A stretch of DNA of 64,000 nucleotides from Lentilactobacillus sunkii DSM 19904. Lineage in GTDB: Bacteria > Bacillota > Bacilli > Lactobacillales > Lactobacillaceae. Numbering within the stretch: position 1 is the stretch's first letter; the number at the start of each line of letters is the position of its first letter. Under the pieces are notes generated by a model. It was not told where the DNA came from. It saw only the letters and a list, made by a program, of their open reading frames with translations, and ran no database searches. Shown here piece after piece: positions 52,693 to 60,697 of the stretch. The stretch is from positions 186,001 to 250,000 of the forward strand of contig NZ_AZEA01000001.1 in the NCBI RefSeq assembly GCF_001435575.1. Reading direction: 5' to 3'. The translations under genes were made by a program, and so were the position numbers.

Positions 52693-53667
52693 TTATAATG
52701 CTTGAGCAGCTGTGATGATAGCTACTTTATAAACGTCTTCTTCATTGCTTCCTCGTGAAAGATCGGAAACCGGCTTGTTTAAGCCTTGAAGGATTGGGCC
52801 AATGGCTTCAAATCCACCAAAACGTTGAGCAATCTTGTAGCCGATATTTCCTGATTGTAACTCAGGGAAGACAAATACCGTTGCTTTGCCGGCAACCTTG
52901 GAACCCGGTGCTTTCTTCTCAGCAACTGTCGGAACAAATGCGGCATCAAATTGCATTTCTCCGTCAATATCCATATCAGGTGCCTGTTCTTGGGCCAGCT
53001 TGGTTGCTTCCTGAACTTTAGTGACCATGTCACCCTTTGCTGAACCCTTGGTTGAAAAGCTGAGTAAAGCCACTTTAGGATCAATATCAAAGGTCTTGGC
53101 AACTTTGCCGCTTTCAACAGCAATTTCAGCAAGTGCATTGGCATCGGGATCAAGATTAATGGCACAATCAGCAAACAGATAACGTTCGTCACCTTTTTGC
53201 ATGATAAAAGCACCACTGATTAATTTAACGCCGGGTTTTGTCTTAATGATTTGTAATGCTGGACGGACAGTGTCCCCGGTTGGATGATTGGCACCTGAAA
53301 CCATTCCGTTAATTTTATTCATATATACCAAAGTGGTACCGAAATAGTTGGGGTCCTTGAGCCAATCACGTGCCTTGGCTTCATCAGTCTTGCCTTTACG
53401 GCGTTCAACGATTGCAGAGACCATTTCATCAATTTGATCAGCTGGTTGATTCAGGTAGTCAATGATTTCAACATTGCCCAGATCAATACCAGCGTCTTTA
53501 GCAACTTTTTCAACAGTTTCGTGATCTCCCAAGATAACCGGGTTAACCAGGCCATCCTTTGCCAGACGGCTGGCTGCCCCAAGAATTCGGGCATCATCAC
53601 CCTCTGGAAACACGATGCTAATATTCTTACCCTTGATCTTTTGCTTCAGACTTTCAAATAATTCCAT
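52693..53667 (-). CDS. pta: Phosphate acetyltransferase
   Basis: This 324-residue enzyme interconverts acetyl-CoA and acetyl phosphate in the phosphoketolase/mixed-acid route; in heterofermenters it also leads to ethanol or recycles CoA. Visible: IVFPEGDDARILGAASRLA, GMVSGANHPTGDTVRPALQII, FADCAINLDP and SNEEDVYKVAIITAAQ at the end. The length matches the short bacterial Pta. A terminator follows, and ung lies upstream on the same strand. Confidence 0.97.
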   Translation of the reverse strand: MELFESLKQKIKGKNISIVFPEGDDARILGAASRLAKDGLVNPVILGDHETVEKVAKDAGIDLGNVEIIDYLNQPADQIDEMVSAIVERRKGKTDEAKARDWLKDPNYFGTTLVYMNKINGMVSGANHPTGDTVRPALQIIKTKPGVKLISGAFIMQKGDERYLFADCAINLDPDANALAEIAVESGKVAKTFDIDPKVALLSFSTKGSAKGDMVTKVQEATKLAQEQAPDMDIDGEMQFDAAFVPTVAEKKAPGSKVAGKATVFVFPELQSGNIGYKIAQRFGGFEAIGPILQGLNKPVSDLSRGSNEEDVYKVAIITAAQAL

Positions 53668-53696
53668 GATAAATCCTCCAATTCTACAAAATCATC

Positions 53697-54389
53697 CTAA
53701 GATGTTTGCGATACCTTTTCCGGTAACTGCCAATCTATCGGTTTCTCACCCATCGCTTCCAAAGCTTCATTGGTCTTGGAAAATGGCTTCGACCCAAAGA
53801 ATCCTCGGTGAGCGGACAAAGGACTTGGGTGCGCCGATTGAATGACCACATTGGTCTTGGTATCGATCAATGCAATCTTGTCTCTGGCAGCTCTCCCCCA
53901 CAGAATAAAGACAACTGGCTTTTCGCGGGCAGAAAGCTTTTGGATTGCAGCATCGGTCAGCTGTTCCCAGCCTTTTCCCTTATGAGAAAAAGCCTGACCA
54001 TTTCTAACAGTTAATACTGAATTCAAAAGCAGAACCCCCTGCTTGGCCCAGCTTTCCAAATCACCGTGCGAAACCGGCTTGATCCCGAGGTCGGACTGAA
54101 GCTCCTTATAAATGTTCTGCAATGATGGTGGAATTTTAACGCCAGGCATCACTGAGAAACTTAACCCTTGAGCCTGATGCGGTTCGTGATAAGGGTCCTG
54201 CCCGAGTATCACGACTTTCACCTTATTAAAAGGCGTGAGCTGAAACGCCTCAAAAATATGATTCATATCAGGATGGATGTATTGATTTTTATATTCTGAT
54301 ATCAAAAATTGGCGCAACTGCTGATAGTATGTTTTTTCAAATTCCGGCTCCAAAACATCCCACCAGTCATTTTTTATAAACGGTTTCAT
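53697..54389 (-). CDS. ung: Uracil-DNA glycosylase
   Basis: This 230-residue family 1 UDG starts base-excision repair by removing uracil from DNA. The catalytic motif [18 protein letters not shown] (Asp water-activator, about residue 65), then [17 protein letters not shown] and the DNA-intercalation loop [13 protein letters not shown] near residue 187. The ATG at 54389 has GAGGTGTTAGGA upstream. It lies 29 bp before pta; the two may be one transcript. Confidence 0.97.
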   Translation of the reverse strand: MKPFIKNDWWDVLEPEFEKTYYQQLRQFLISEYKNQYIHPDMNHIFEAFQLTPFNKVKVVILGQDPYHEPHQAQGLSFSVMPGVKIPPSLQNIYKELQSDLGIKPVSHGDLESWAKQGVLLLNSVLTVRNGQAFSHKGKGWEQLTDAAIQKLSAREKPVVFILWGRAARDKIALIDTKTNVVIQSAHPSPLSAHRGFFGSKPFSKTNEALEAMGEKPIDWQLPEKVSQTS

Positions 54390-54498
54390 TCCTAACACCT
54401 CACGTTTTATTCTACCATACCATTTTTAAAATAACACCAGAGTAAATAATTTCGGAACGTGTTAGAATGAAAATAATACAAGTAAAGGAAATGCGCTT

Positions 54499-55059
54499 AT
54501 GAGTCGAAAATTACAGTTAAATTTAACCGAACTGGATCACACTCGGTCGAGCAAAGTAACCGATCAATATCGGGATACAAAATATTTGATTGTTGGAAAA
54601 TGGGGCCTTGTTTCCGACACTTTTTCGATTTATTCAATTTCCGGAGAAGTGGTTGCTACTGTCCGTCAACAGTCTCTTGGTATGACCCCCAAGTTTGACC
54701 TTTATTACCTTGACCAATTTGTTGGCAGTTCGGTCATTCATTTTACCATGCGCTATACGACCATTTTCATTAATGGGATCAACTGGCTGATAACCGGCAA
54801 CCAGGAAAAGCAAATCTATCACATCATCCATGGCAGAGACCGGATCGCTACGATCAAGTCCTATAGTCAGTCCGACCAGGTCATTCGGATAATGGATATT
54901 GATGACACCAATCATGAGCCGTTAGTCCTTGCCATTGCGGCAATTCTGAATCATCCTTCTCTCGCCCACGCTTCAAGATTGAAACTTGGCGTACTGAATA
55001 AAGCACCGGTTAAACCAAAACTCCAAGGTGAAAACATGCAGGCAACCCACAATCAATGA
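54499..55059 (+). CDS. LURP-one/scramblase-like fold protein, function unknown
   Basis: This 186-residue soluble protein shows a beta-rich pattern: YLIVGKWGLVSDTFSIYSISGEVVATVRQQSLG, DLYYLDQFVGSSV, FHFTMRYTTIFI-like strands and INGINWLITGN, similar to the LURP-one-related family (YxjI in B. subtilis). No catalytic site is visible. The ATG has GGAAATG nearby. It diverges from ung and ends at a strong terminator. The family call is by eye. Confidence 0.6.
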   Translation: MSRKLQLNLTELDHTRSSKVTDQYRDTKYLIVGKWGLVSDTFSIYSISGEVVATVRQQSLGMTPKFDLYYLDQFVGSSVIHFTMRYTTIFINGINWLITGNQEKQIYHIIHGRDRIATIKSYSQSDQVIRIMDIDDTNHEPLVLAIAAILNHPSLAHASRLKLGVLNKAPVKPKLQGENMQATHNQ

Positions 55060-55062
55060 AAA

Positions 55063-55108
55063 TAAGCGATGAATCAGATGGCATATGCCATTCTGGTTCA
55101 TCGCTTTT
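55063..55108. terminator. Terminator between convergent genes
   Basis: AAGCGATGAA pairs with TTCATCGCTT with inner CAG/CTG and GGCAT/ATGCC pairing, followed by TTAATTT. Confidence 0.85.
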
Positions 55109-55121
55109 AATTTACTGGATA

Positions 55122-55595
55122 TTAGTAATGCTTCATAACCCGCTCAATTTGACGTTTCTGATCACGTCGCTTGATGGTCTCACGCTTATCATACTCATGC
55201 TTACCGGTTGCCACCCCAATCAATACCTTTGCAAACCCATTCTTGAGGTAAACTTTTAAGGGAACAATTGTAACACCCTTGTCCTGGGTAATTTGAGCCA
55301 ATTTGCGAATCTGTTTTTTATGAAGCAGCAACTTTCGATTCCGAAGTGGATCATGGTTAAATTGATTACCCTGCGCATATTCACTGATATGCACGTTCAT
55401 CATGTATGCCTCGTCATTTCGAATCTGAACAAAACCATCCTTCAAATTGATTCGTCGATCACGAATCGATTTAATCTCAGTTCCAGTCAGAACGATTCCA
55501 GCTTCGTAGGTCTCTGAAATCGAATAATCATGACGGGCTTTTTTATTTTGGGCCATCAAATTATCGTTGTTATGTTGCTTTTTCCCTTTGGCCAT
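55122..55595 (-). CDS. smpB: SsrA-binding protein SmpB
   Basis: This 157-residue RNA-binding protein delivers tmRNA to stalled ribosomes. Visible: [47 protein letters not shown] and [19 protein letters not shown]-like basic C-terminus. The ATG at 55595 follows GAGGTG. It lies 20 bp after rnr, as in the conserved secG-est-rnr-smpB cluster. The tmRNA gene (ssrA) is not visible in the window. Confidence 0.98.
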   Translation of the reverse strand: MAKGKKQHNNDNLMAQNKKARHDYSISETYEAGIVLTGTEIKSIRDRRINLKDGFVQIRNDEAYMMNVHISEYAQGNQFNHDPLRNRKLLLHKKQIRKLAQITQDKGVTIVPLKVYLKNGFAKVLIGVATGKHEYDKRETIKRRDQKRQIERVMKHY

Positions 55596-55615
55596 CAAAT
55601 CACCTCACTTACAGC

Positions 55616-57967
55616 TTAATGTTTATTATGGCTCCGATGCCCGTTGTTACCATGGGAATTATTATTCCGGCCGCGGTTATTATTGTTGTGGTTGTTGTTA
55701 TTACTGTGGTTGGAATGAGAATTGGAACTTGAGTTGCCATGGCGTTCGTTATTACCATGATAATTATTGTTATGGTAAGTCCGCTTTGGCAGCATATTGC
55801 TTTGTGGTGTCTTCTCAGGATCAACAATATCGAAGTCAACGGCACTCTGCTTAACATCAACGTTAACAACCTTAACTCGGATTGCCTGACCCATCTTATA
55901 CGTTCTGCGGGTATTACGGCCAACCAGCGCCATGAATTGTTCAACGTATTGATAATAATCGTCATTCATTCGACTGATATGAACCAAACCTTCAACCGTG
56001 TTCGGCAGCTCAATGAATAAACCAAACTTCATAACAGAACTAACAACGCCATCAAATTCTTCACCAAGATGGTCGTTCATATATTCTGCTTTCTTCATGG
56101 AATCTGTATCCCGTTCGGCGTCAACTGCTCGACGTTCATATTGTGATGTGGTTGTGGCAATTTCATCAAGGACGTTTGCATAACGTTTCTTGGTCTCATC
56201 GTTAATTCCATTATCTTGATAGTAGTGGATCAAACGGTGAACCATCGTATCTGGGTAACGGCGGATTGGTGATGTGAAATGTGTGTAGAATGGTGCAGCC
56301 AATCCAAAGTGACCTAATGACTGATCAGCATAACGAGCCTGCTTCAAGCTCCGCAGCAACATAACCGAAACCATCATTTCTTCTGGCTTGCCGGCAACCT
56401 TTTTCAAAACATTTTGTAATGTCTTTGGGGTTACATGCTCTGGATCACCTTTAACATTGATTCCAAATGCAGTTAAGGTTTCAAAGAATGTCCGAATTCG
56501 ATCAGCATCAGGTGTCTCATGAACACGATAAATAAATGGAACATGCTTCTCGTAGTAATGTTTGGCAACCGTCTCATTGGCAGCCAGCATGAATGACTCA
56601 ATCATCCGTTCAGCTGTTCCCCGAACTCGGAGCTTAATGTCGATTGGATGACCTTTTTCATCAACAATGATTTCTGCTTCGTTGTCATCAAAGTCAATTG
56701 CACCACGAGCTTTACGGTGTTTGTACAAGATTTTATGAAGTTCGCCCATGGTTTCAAACATTGGAACCAGCTTTTCGTATCGGTCCATCGTCTTTTGATC
56801 ATGGGACTCTAAAATGTTGTTAACAGCCGTATAAGTCATCCGAGCAGTCGATTTCATCAAGCTTGGATGAATCCGATGCTTGATAATATTACCAGATGGA
56901 TCAATTTCCATCTCACAACTCATACAAAGACGTAACTGACCTTCGTTTAATGAACAGATACCATTTGAAAGCCGTCTTGGCAGCATTGGAATAACCCGGT
57001 CGGTCAGGTATACAGAAGTACCCCGACGAAAGGCTTCTTTGTCAATTGCGCTGCCTGGTTGGACATAATGGCTCACATCGGCAATGTGAACCCCTAAATG
57101 ATAATTGCCATTCGGGAGTTTCCATGCAGTAACGGCATCATCCAAATCTTTGGATGACTCACCGTCAATCGTGACCAAATCTTGATCCGTAATGTCTTCA
57201 CGACCGATTTTTTCGGCCTCGGTTACGTGATCAGGAATTGCGTCGGCAGCTTGGATAACATCTTCTGGGAACTCTGCTGGTATGTCATGGGCATAAACAA
57301 TCTGTAAAATATCGATTCCTGGATCATCAACAGAACCAATCACTTCGTCGGCAATACCGACCATGTAATCTGGATGTTTGGCATCGGGATATTCTGTAAT
57401 TTGAGCGGTAATAACTTCCCCAGGAGTTGGTTTCAAACCAACATCATTGATATAAAACTTGTACTTGGCGATTTTTTTGTCATTTAAAGTCAACTGGCCA
57501 ATATAACCCTTATCGTCATCGGTCTTTTCGAACGGACCGACTACTCGGGTATATTTGTGTTCAGCGATTGCTGTTACTTTACCTTCTGGACCACGATCCG
57601 AACCTGGCTGAGCAGGTCGAACAATCTCCATATCAACCGTGTCACCATTTAAGGCGTTCATCGTGTTGTCCGGGGCAATGTAAGCATCGGGTGCGGTCTC
57701 ATCATAGGCAACAAATCCGAACCCCTTATCGTTGGCGTGGAAAATACCACTTAACTTTTGTTTGTCGGGATTCAATTGGAACTTGCCGTCTTCTGTGACA
57801 ACAGCGACTTTATCGCGTTCCAAAGAAGCCAATTCCTGAACGATCAGCTTAAAGGCGGCTGACCCGTGTGAACGCAATACGTCAGCTATTTTTTCGACAG
57901 TAAATACGTTATCCGGATATGTCCGCAGAACGTTTTCTATTTGATTTTTCAAATCATTATCTTGCAA
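55616..57967 (-). CDS. rnr: Ribonuclease R with Asn/His-rich C-terminal tail
   Basis: This 783-residue 3'-5' exoribonuclease degrades structured RNA and works with tmRNA. Order: N-terminal winged-helix, cold-shock domains (GFGFVAYDE), RNB domain (TIDGESSKDLDDAVTAW with catalytic Asps, VHIADVSHYV), then S1 (FDGVVSSVMKFGLFIELPNT). The last 55 residues are 22 Asn and 10 His, in place of the usual Lys-rich tail. The start is a TTG at 57967 with AGAGGA upstream. It lies between est and smpB. Confidence 0.97.
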   Translation of the reverse strand: MQDNDLKNQIENVLRTYPDNVFTVEKIADVLRSHGSAAFKLIVQELASLERDKVAVVTEDGKFQLNPDKQKLSGIFHANDKGFGFVAYDETAPDAYIAPDNTMNALNGDTVDMEIVRPAQPGSDRGPEGKVTAIAEHKYTRVVGPFEKTDDDKGYIGQLTLNDKKIAKYKFYINDVGLKPTPGEVITAQITEYPDAKHPDYMVGIADEVIGSVDDPGIDILQIVYAHDIPAEFPEDVIQAADAIPDHVTEAEKIGREDITDQDLVTIDGESSKDLDDAVTAWKLPNGNYHLGVHIADVSHYVQPGSAIDKEAFRRGTSVYLTDRVIPMLPRRLSNGICSLNEGQLRLCMSCEMEIDPSGNIIKHRIHPSLMKSTARMTYTAVNNILESHDQKTMDRYEKLVPMFETMGELHKILYKHRKARGAIDFDDNEAEIIVDEKGHPIDIKLRVRGTAERMIESFMLAANETVAKHYYEKHVPFIYRVHETPDADRIRTFFETLTAFGINVKGDPEHVTPKTLQNVLKKVAGKPEEMMVSVMLLRSLKQARYADQSLGHFGLAAPFYTHFTSPIRRYPDTMVHRLIHYYQDNGINDETKKRYANVLDEIATTTSQYERRAVDAERDTDSMKKAEYMNDHLGEEFDGVVSSVMKFGLFIELPNTVEGLVHISRMNDDYYQYVEQFMALVGRNTRRTYKMGQAIRVKVVNVDVKQSAVDFDIVDPEKTPQSNMLPKRTYHNNNYHGNNERHGNSSSNSHSNHSNNNNHNNNNRGRNNNSHGNNGHRSHNKH

Positions 57968-57982
57968 TCTATATTCCTCTTA

Positions 57983-58729
57983 TTATTCATAAAGTTGTGT
58001 TAAAAATTGAGTTAAATCGGCCTCTAACTGCTTGTGGGCAGTATTAACGGTAATCATATGACTGGCATTTGGATATTCGTGGTAACTGACTTGGCTGTTA
58101 ACCAGTTCGTCACGCAAAGATTTGGCACTTTCAGGATTAACAATTTCATCACTCAATCCCTGACCAATAAAATATGGTTGATGAATCTGTGGTAAGTCTT
58201 CGGCAACCCCAACAGTAAAATCAGCTATTTTGGCCAAGAGTGTATCAATATTATCATCAAGCCACTTCAGCTTGGAATCCATAATTGCCTCATTGGTTTG
58301 ATATTGAATGAAATTGGCTTTGGCCATCTGCATAAATGTATTATGAACACTGAATTGCCGCTTTCTGACAATTGGCGAACCAAATGAACCGCCACCGACT
58401 AGTGAAGGATCATTTTCCAATGTCTTTGCGGCGAAAATCCCGCCAAGCGAAATCCCAAAAATACTGATTTGAGTATAGCCCTTATCCTTGAGAAATTTGA
58501 CGGCATTTTGTGCATCGTGCCACCAACGCTCAGGAGTTCCCTGCAACAAAATATCACTAAAATCAGCCGTTCCATGCCCCATGAACATTGGCGCATAAAC
58601 CGTGTAGTTCTCCCGTTCCAAGTATCTTGCCAACATCCGAACATCTACTGGACCGCTCGCGAAAGCGTGAAGCAAAATGATTGCTTTAGGTCCATGTTCA
58701 AAATAAAAAGGTTTGATTGGTGTTTGCAT
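57983..58729 (-). CDS. est: Carboxylesterase (Est30/monoacylglycerol-lipase type)
   Basis: This 248-residue alpha/beta hydrolase has ILLHAFASGPVDVRML (oxyanion region), the nucleophile elbow FGISLGG (about residue 93), and the late Asp/His in GLSDEIVNPESA and NASHMITV. It cleaves short-chain esters in the cytosol; the physiological substrate is not known. The ATG at 58729 is used because AAAGGA overlaps the earlier ATG at 58738. It sits between secG and rnr, as in many Firmicutes. Confidence 0.94.
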   Translation of the reverse strand: MQTPIKPFYFEHGPKAIILLHAFASGPVDVRMLARYLERENYTVYAPMFMGHGTADFSDILLQGTPERWWHDAQNAVKFLKDKGYTQISIFGISLGGIFAAKTLENDPSLVGGGSFGSPIVRKRQFSVHNTFMQMAKANFIQYQTNEAIMDSKLKWLDDNIDTLLAKIADFTVGVAEDLPQIHQPYFIGQGLSDEIVNPESAKSLRDELVNSQVSYHEYPNASHMITVNTAHKQLEADLTQFLTQLYE

Positions 58730-58765
58730 AGCACCCATCCTTTCATGTCTACATATTCAATTATA

Positions 58766-58798
58766 ATAAAAATCCTCCTGCATTTAAACAGGAGGATT
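58766..58798 (-). terminator. Terminator between secG and est
   Basis: On the minus strand AATCCTCCTG pairs with CAGGAGGATT, followed by TTTAT. A TATAAT overlaps its end and could start the est transcript. Confidence 0.75.
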
Positions 58799-58803
58799 GA
58801 ATA

Positions 58804-59040
58804 CTAATGAGATGATATCCAAACTAATGCAAGTGCTAAGAGAAAGAAAAGAATCCCTAAAACAAGTGTAGTTTTTTGCATGAATGCTTCAAAGCCACGT
58901 GGCTTCTGCTTTGCAAACAAGTCATCGGCCCCACCAGTTAAGGCGGACATGGCGTCATTAGTCTTTGATGGTTGCATTAATACTGCGATTGTTATCAATA
59001 CACAGTCGATCAGTAATAATGTTAACAAAAAGTTGTACAC
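58804..59040 (-). CDS. secG: Preprotein translocase subunit SecG
   Basis: This 78-residue protein of two helices (NFLLTLLLIDCVLITIAVLM and FMQKTTLVLGILFFLLALALVWI) has a conserved central loop MQPSKTNDAMSALTGGADDLF, the SecG signature. It assists SecYE in protein export. The position upstream of est-rnr-smpB is typical. A terminator separates it from est. Confidence 0.96.
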   Translation of the reverse strand: MYNFLLTLLLIDCVLITIAVLMQPSKTNDAMSALTGGADDLFAKQKPRGFEAFMQKTTLVLGILFFLLALALVWISSH

Positions 59041-59124
59041 GTTGATAGCCTCCTACCGTTAAATCGGCTTAATACTACTCTTACTAAACTAACACATTAT
59101 AACAAAATACGCTACCTTTTGGGA

Positions 59125-60654
59125 TTAAGTTTCTCGAGTTTGAGAAATAATCTGTTGGGTAATTGAATGCTGATTTTTTGTTGAAACATTGATGAAAAGT
59201 GTGTCACCCCATCGGACCAGCGTATCTCCAGCGGGAACAATTTCCACGCCGTTTCGCTGAATCTTGGTCAGCAAAGCGCCCATTGGCCATTGAATTTGAC
59301 GAACCAATTTGCCATCCATTTTAGATCCGGCATAAACCGTCTCCATAATTTCGACAGTCCTCCCCAAATTCATCCTAGTTTGAACCTTTAACAACTGCTG
59401 AAGCATCGAATAATACACTGGCTTGCCGTTGAGCATGTCTAAGACGCCGTATGCAATCAGTGAAACCACTGCGAGGCCAAGTAGATGTGTAAGGGTTCCA
59501 ACCATCTCAGTGATGAGGAGAATCGCTGTGAAGGGAGCCTTACTAATTGCAGCAAAGTACCCCGCCATCCCCATGATAATAAAGCTTGAAAAGTATGCCG
59601 GATTCATTAGACCAAGACTAACCGCAATACTTCCGACAATTGCGCCAATCAGTCCACCCAAACAAAGGATCGGCAGGAAAATACCGCCCGGCAGACCGCT
59701 TCCATACGAAATCATTGAGAAAATAAACCGGATCACAAAGTATAAACACAATATCAGCGTGGGATAGTTGGCAGAACTTAAACGTAAGATGATGTCACTT
59801 CCTCCGCCCAACAAGTGCGGGAAAAAAGCGCCAAGTGGAATAACCAGCAGTAATGGAATAATCCCATTGAAATACCACGGAATATGTGTATGACTGTACC
59901 ACTTACCCATTCTAAGGATAACCACCTGATACAGCCTGCCCAGGATGCCTAAAACAATGCCCAAAACAACCACCCACAGAAAATACTTGAGCGGCAAAGG
60001 CGTGCTTTTCATGTAAAGAACCGGTTTTAATCCAAAGACATATGTTGCAACCATGTCTGAGGTAACCGCTGACGTTAATGAAATGATCCAAATATTGGTA
60101 GAAAAGTTGTGATAAATTTCTTCCAGTACAAACAAAGTGCTGGCAATTGGGGCATTAAAGGCTGCGCTTAATCCAGCAGCTGCTCCACTTGAAATCAGTA
60201 CCTGCCGGTCAAAACCAACCTGCTTGGTAAAGTAAGCAACACCCTGACCGAGGGTTGATCCAAGTTGAATTGATGGACCTTCCCGACCTAGATAAAGGCC
60301 ACTACCGATTGCCAGAATACCACCGATGAATTTCCGCCATAAGATGGCCCACCAGCCATAATCAACCTCGCCAATTAGTTGTCCTTCAACTTGCGGAATT
60401 CCCGAGCCTTTGATGTCTGGCTGCTGTTTTAAAAGCCAGCCAACAATCAAGCCGATGGCAACATTGATAACAATCGCGGCCACCAGGAAAGGCAAATGGT
60501 GAATGGAATTGACGTACAAATAACGCATGAAGTTGGTCATATGACCAATTGACCATCGAAACATCGACACAGCAGAGCCTGCGAGTGCCCCAATGACAAT
60601 TCCATTGATAATTGTTTTGATTTGAGATACTCGATAACTTCCTCTTACCTGCAA
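59125..60654 (-). CDS. ClC-type chloride channel/antiporter with C-terminal RCK_C domain
   Basis: This roughly 509-residue protein has about 12-14 helices and ClC signatures KGSGIPQVEGQL, YLGREGPSIQLG (gating Glu of GREGP, suggesting Cl-/H+ or F- exchange) and GSGLPGGIFLPIL. The C-terminal 80 residues form a TrkA-C/RCK_C domain (LLTKIQRNGVEIVPAGDTLVRWGDTLFI). The TTG at 60654 has AAAGGA eight bases upstream; the ATG at 60663 touches it. It lies 34 bp after the LPQTG gene on the same strand without a visible terminator. Confidence 0.93.
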   Translation of the reverse strand: MQVRGSYRVSQIKTIINGIVIGALAGSAVSMFRWSIGHMTNFMRYLYVNSIHHLPFLVAAIVINVAIGLIVGWLLKQQPDIKGSGIPQVEGQLIGEVDYGWWAILWRKFIGGILAIGSGLYLGREGPSIQLGSTLGQGVAYFTKQVGFDRQVLISSGAAAGLSAAFNAPIASTLFVLEEIYHNFSTNIWIISLTSAVTSDMVATYVFGLKPVLYMKSTPLPLKYFLWVVVLGIVLGILGRLYQVVILRMGKWYSHTHIPWYFNGIIPLLLVIPLGAFFPHLLGGGSDIILRLSSANYPTLILCLYFVIRFIFSMISYGSGLPGGIFLPILCLGGLIGAIVGSIAVSLGLMNPAYFSSFIIMGMAGYFAAISKAPFTAILLITEMVGTLTHLLGLAVVSLIAYGVLDMLNGKPVYYSMLQQLLKVQTRMNLGRTVEIMETVYAGSKMDGKLVRQIQWPMGALLTKIQRNGVEIVPAGDTLVRWGDTLFINVSTKNQHSITQQIISQTRET

Positions 60655-60697
60655 TTCGCTCATCCTTTAATTATTTCTGACATCAATCATATCATAA

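Noticed and set aside
55567-55854. Plus-strand frame rich in Tyr, Cys and Gly opposite the rnr tail
   Set aside because: The composition simply mirrors the Asn/His-rich repeat codons of rnr; no ribosome site.
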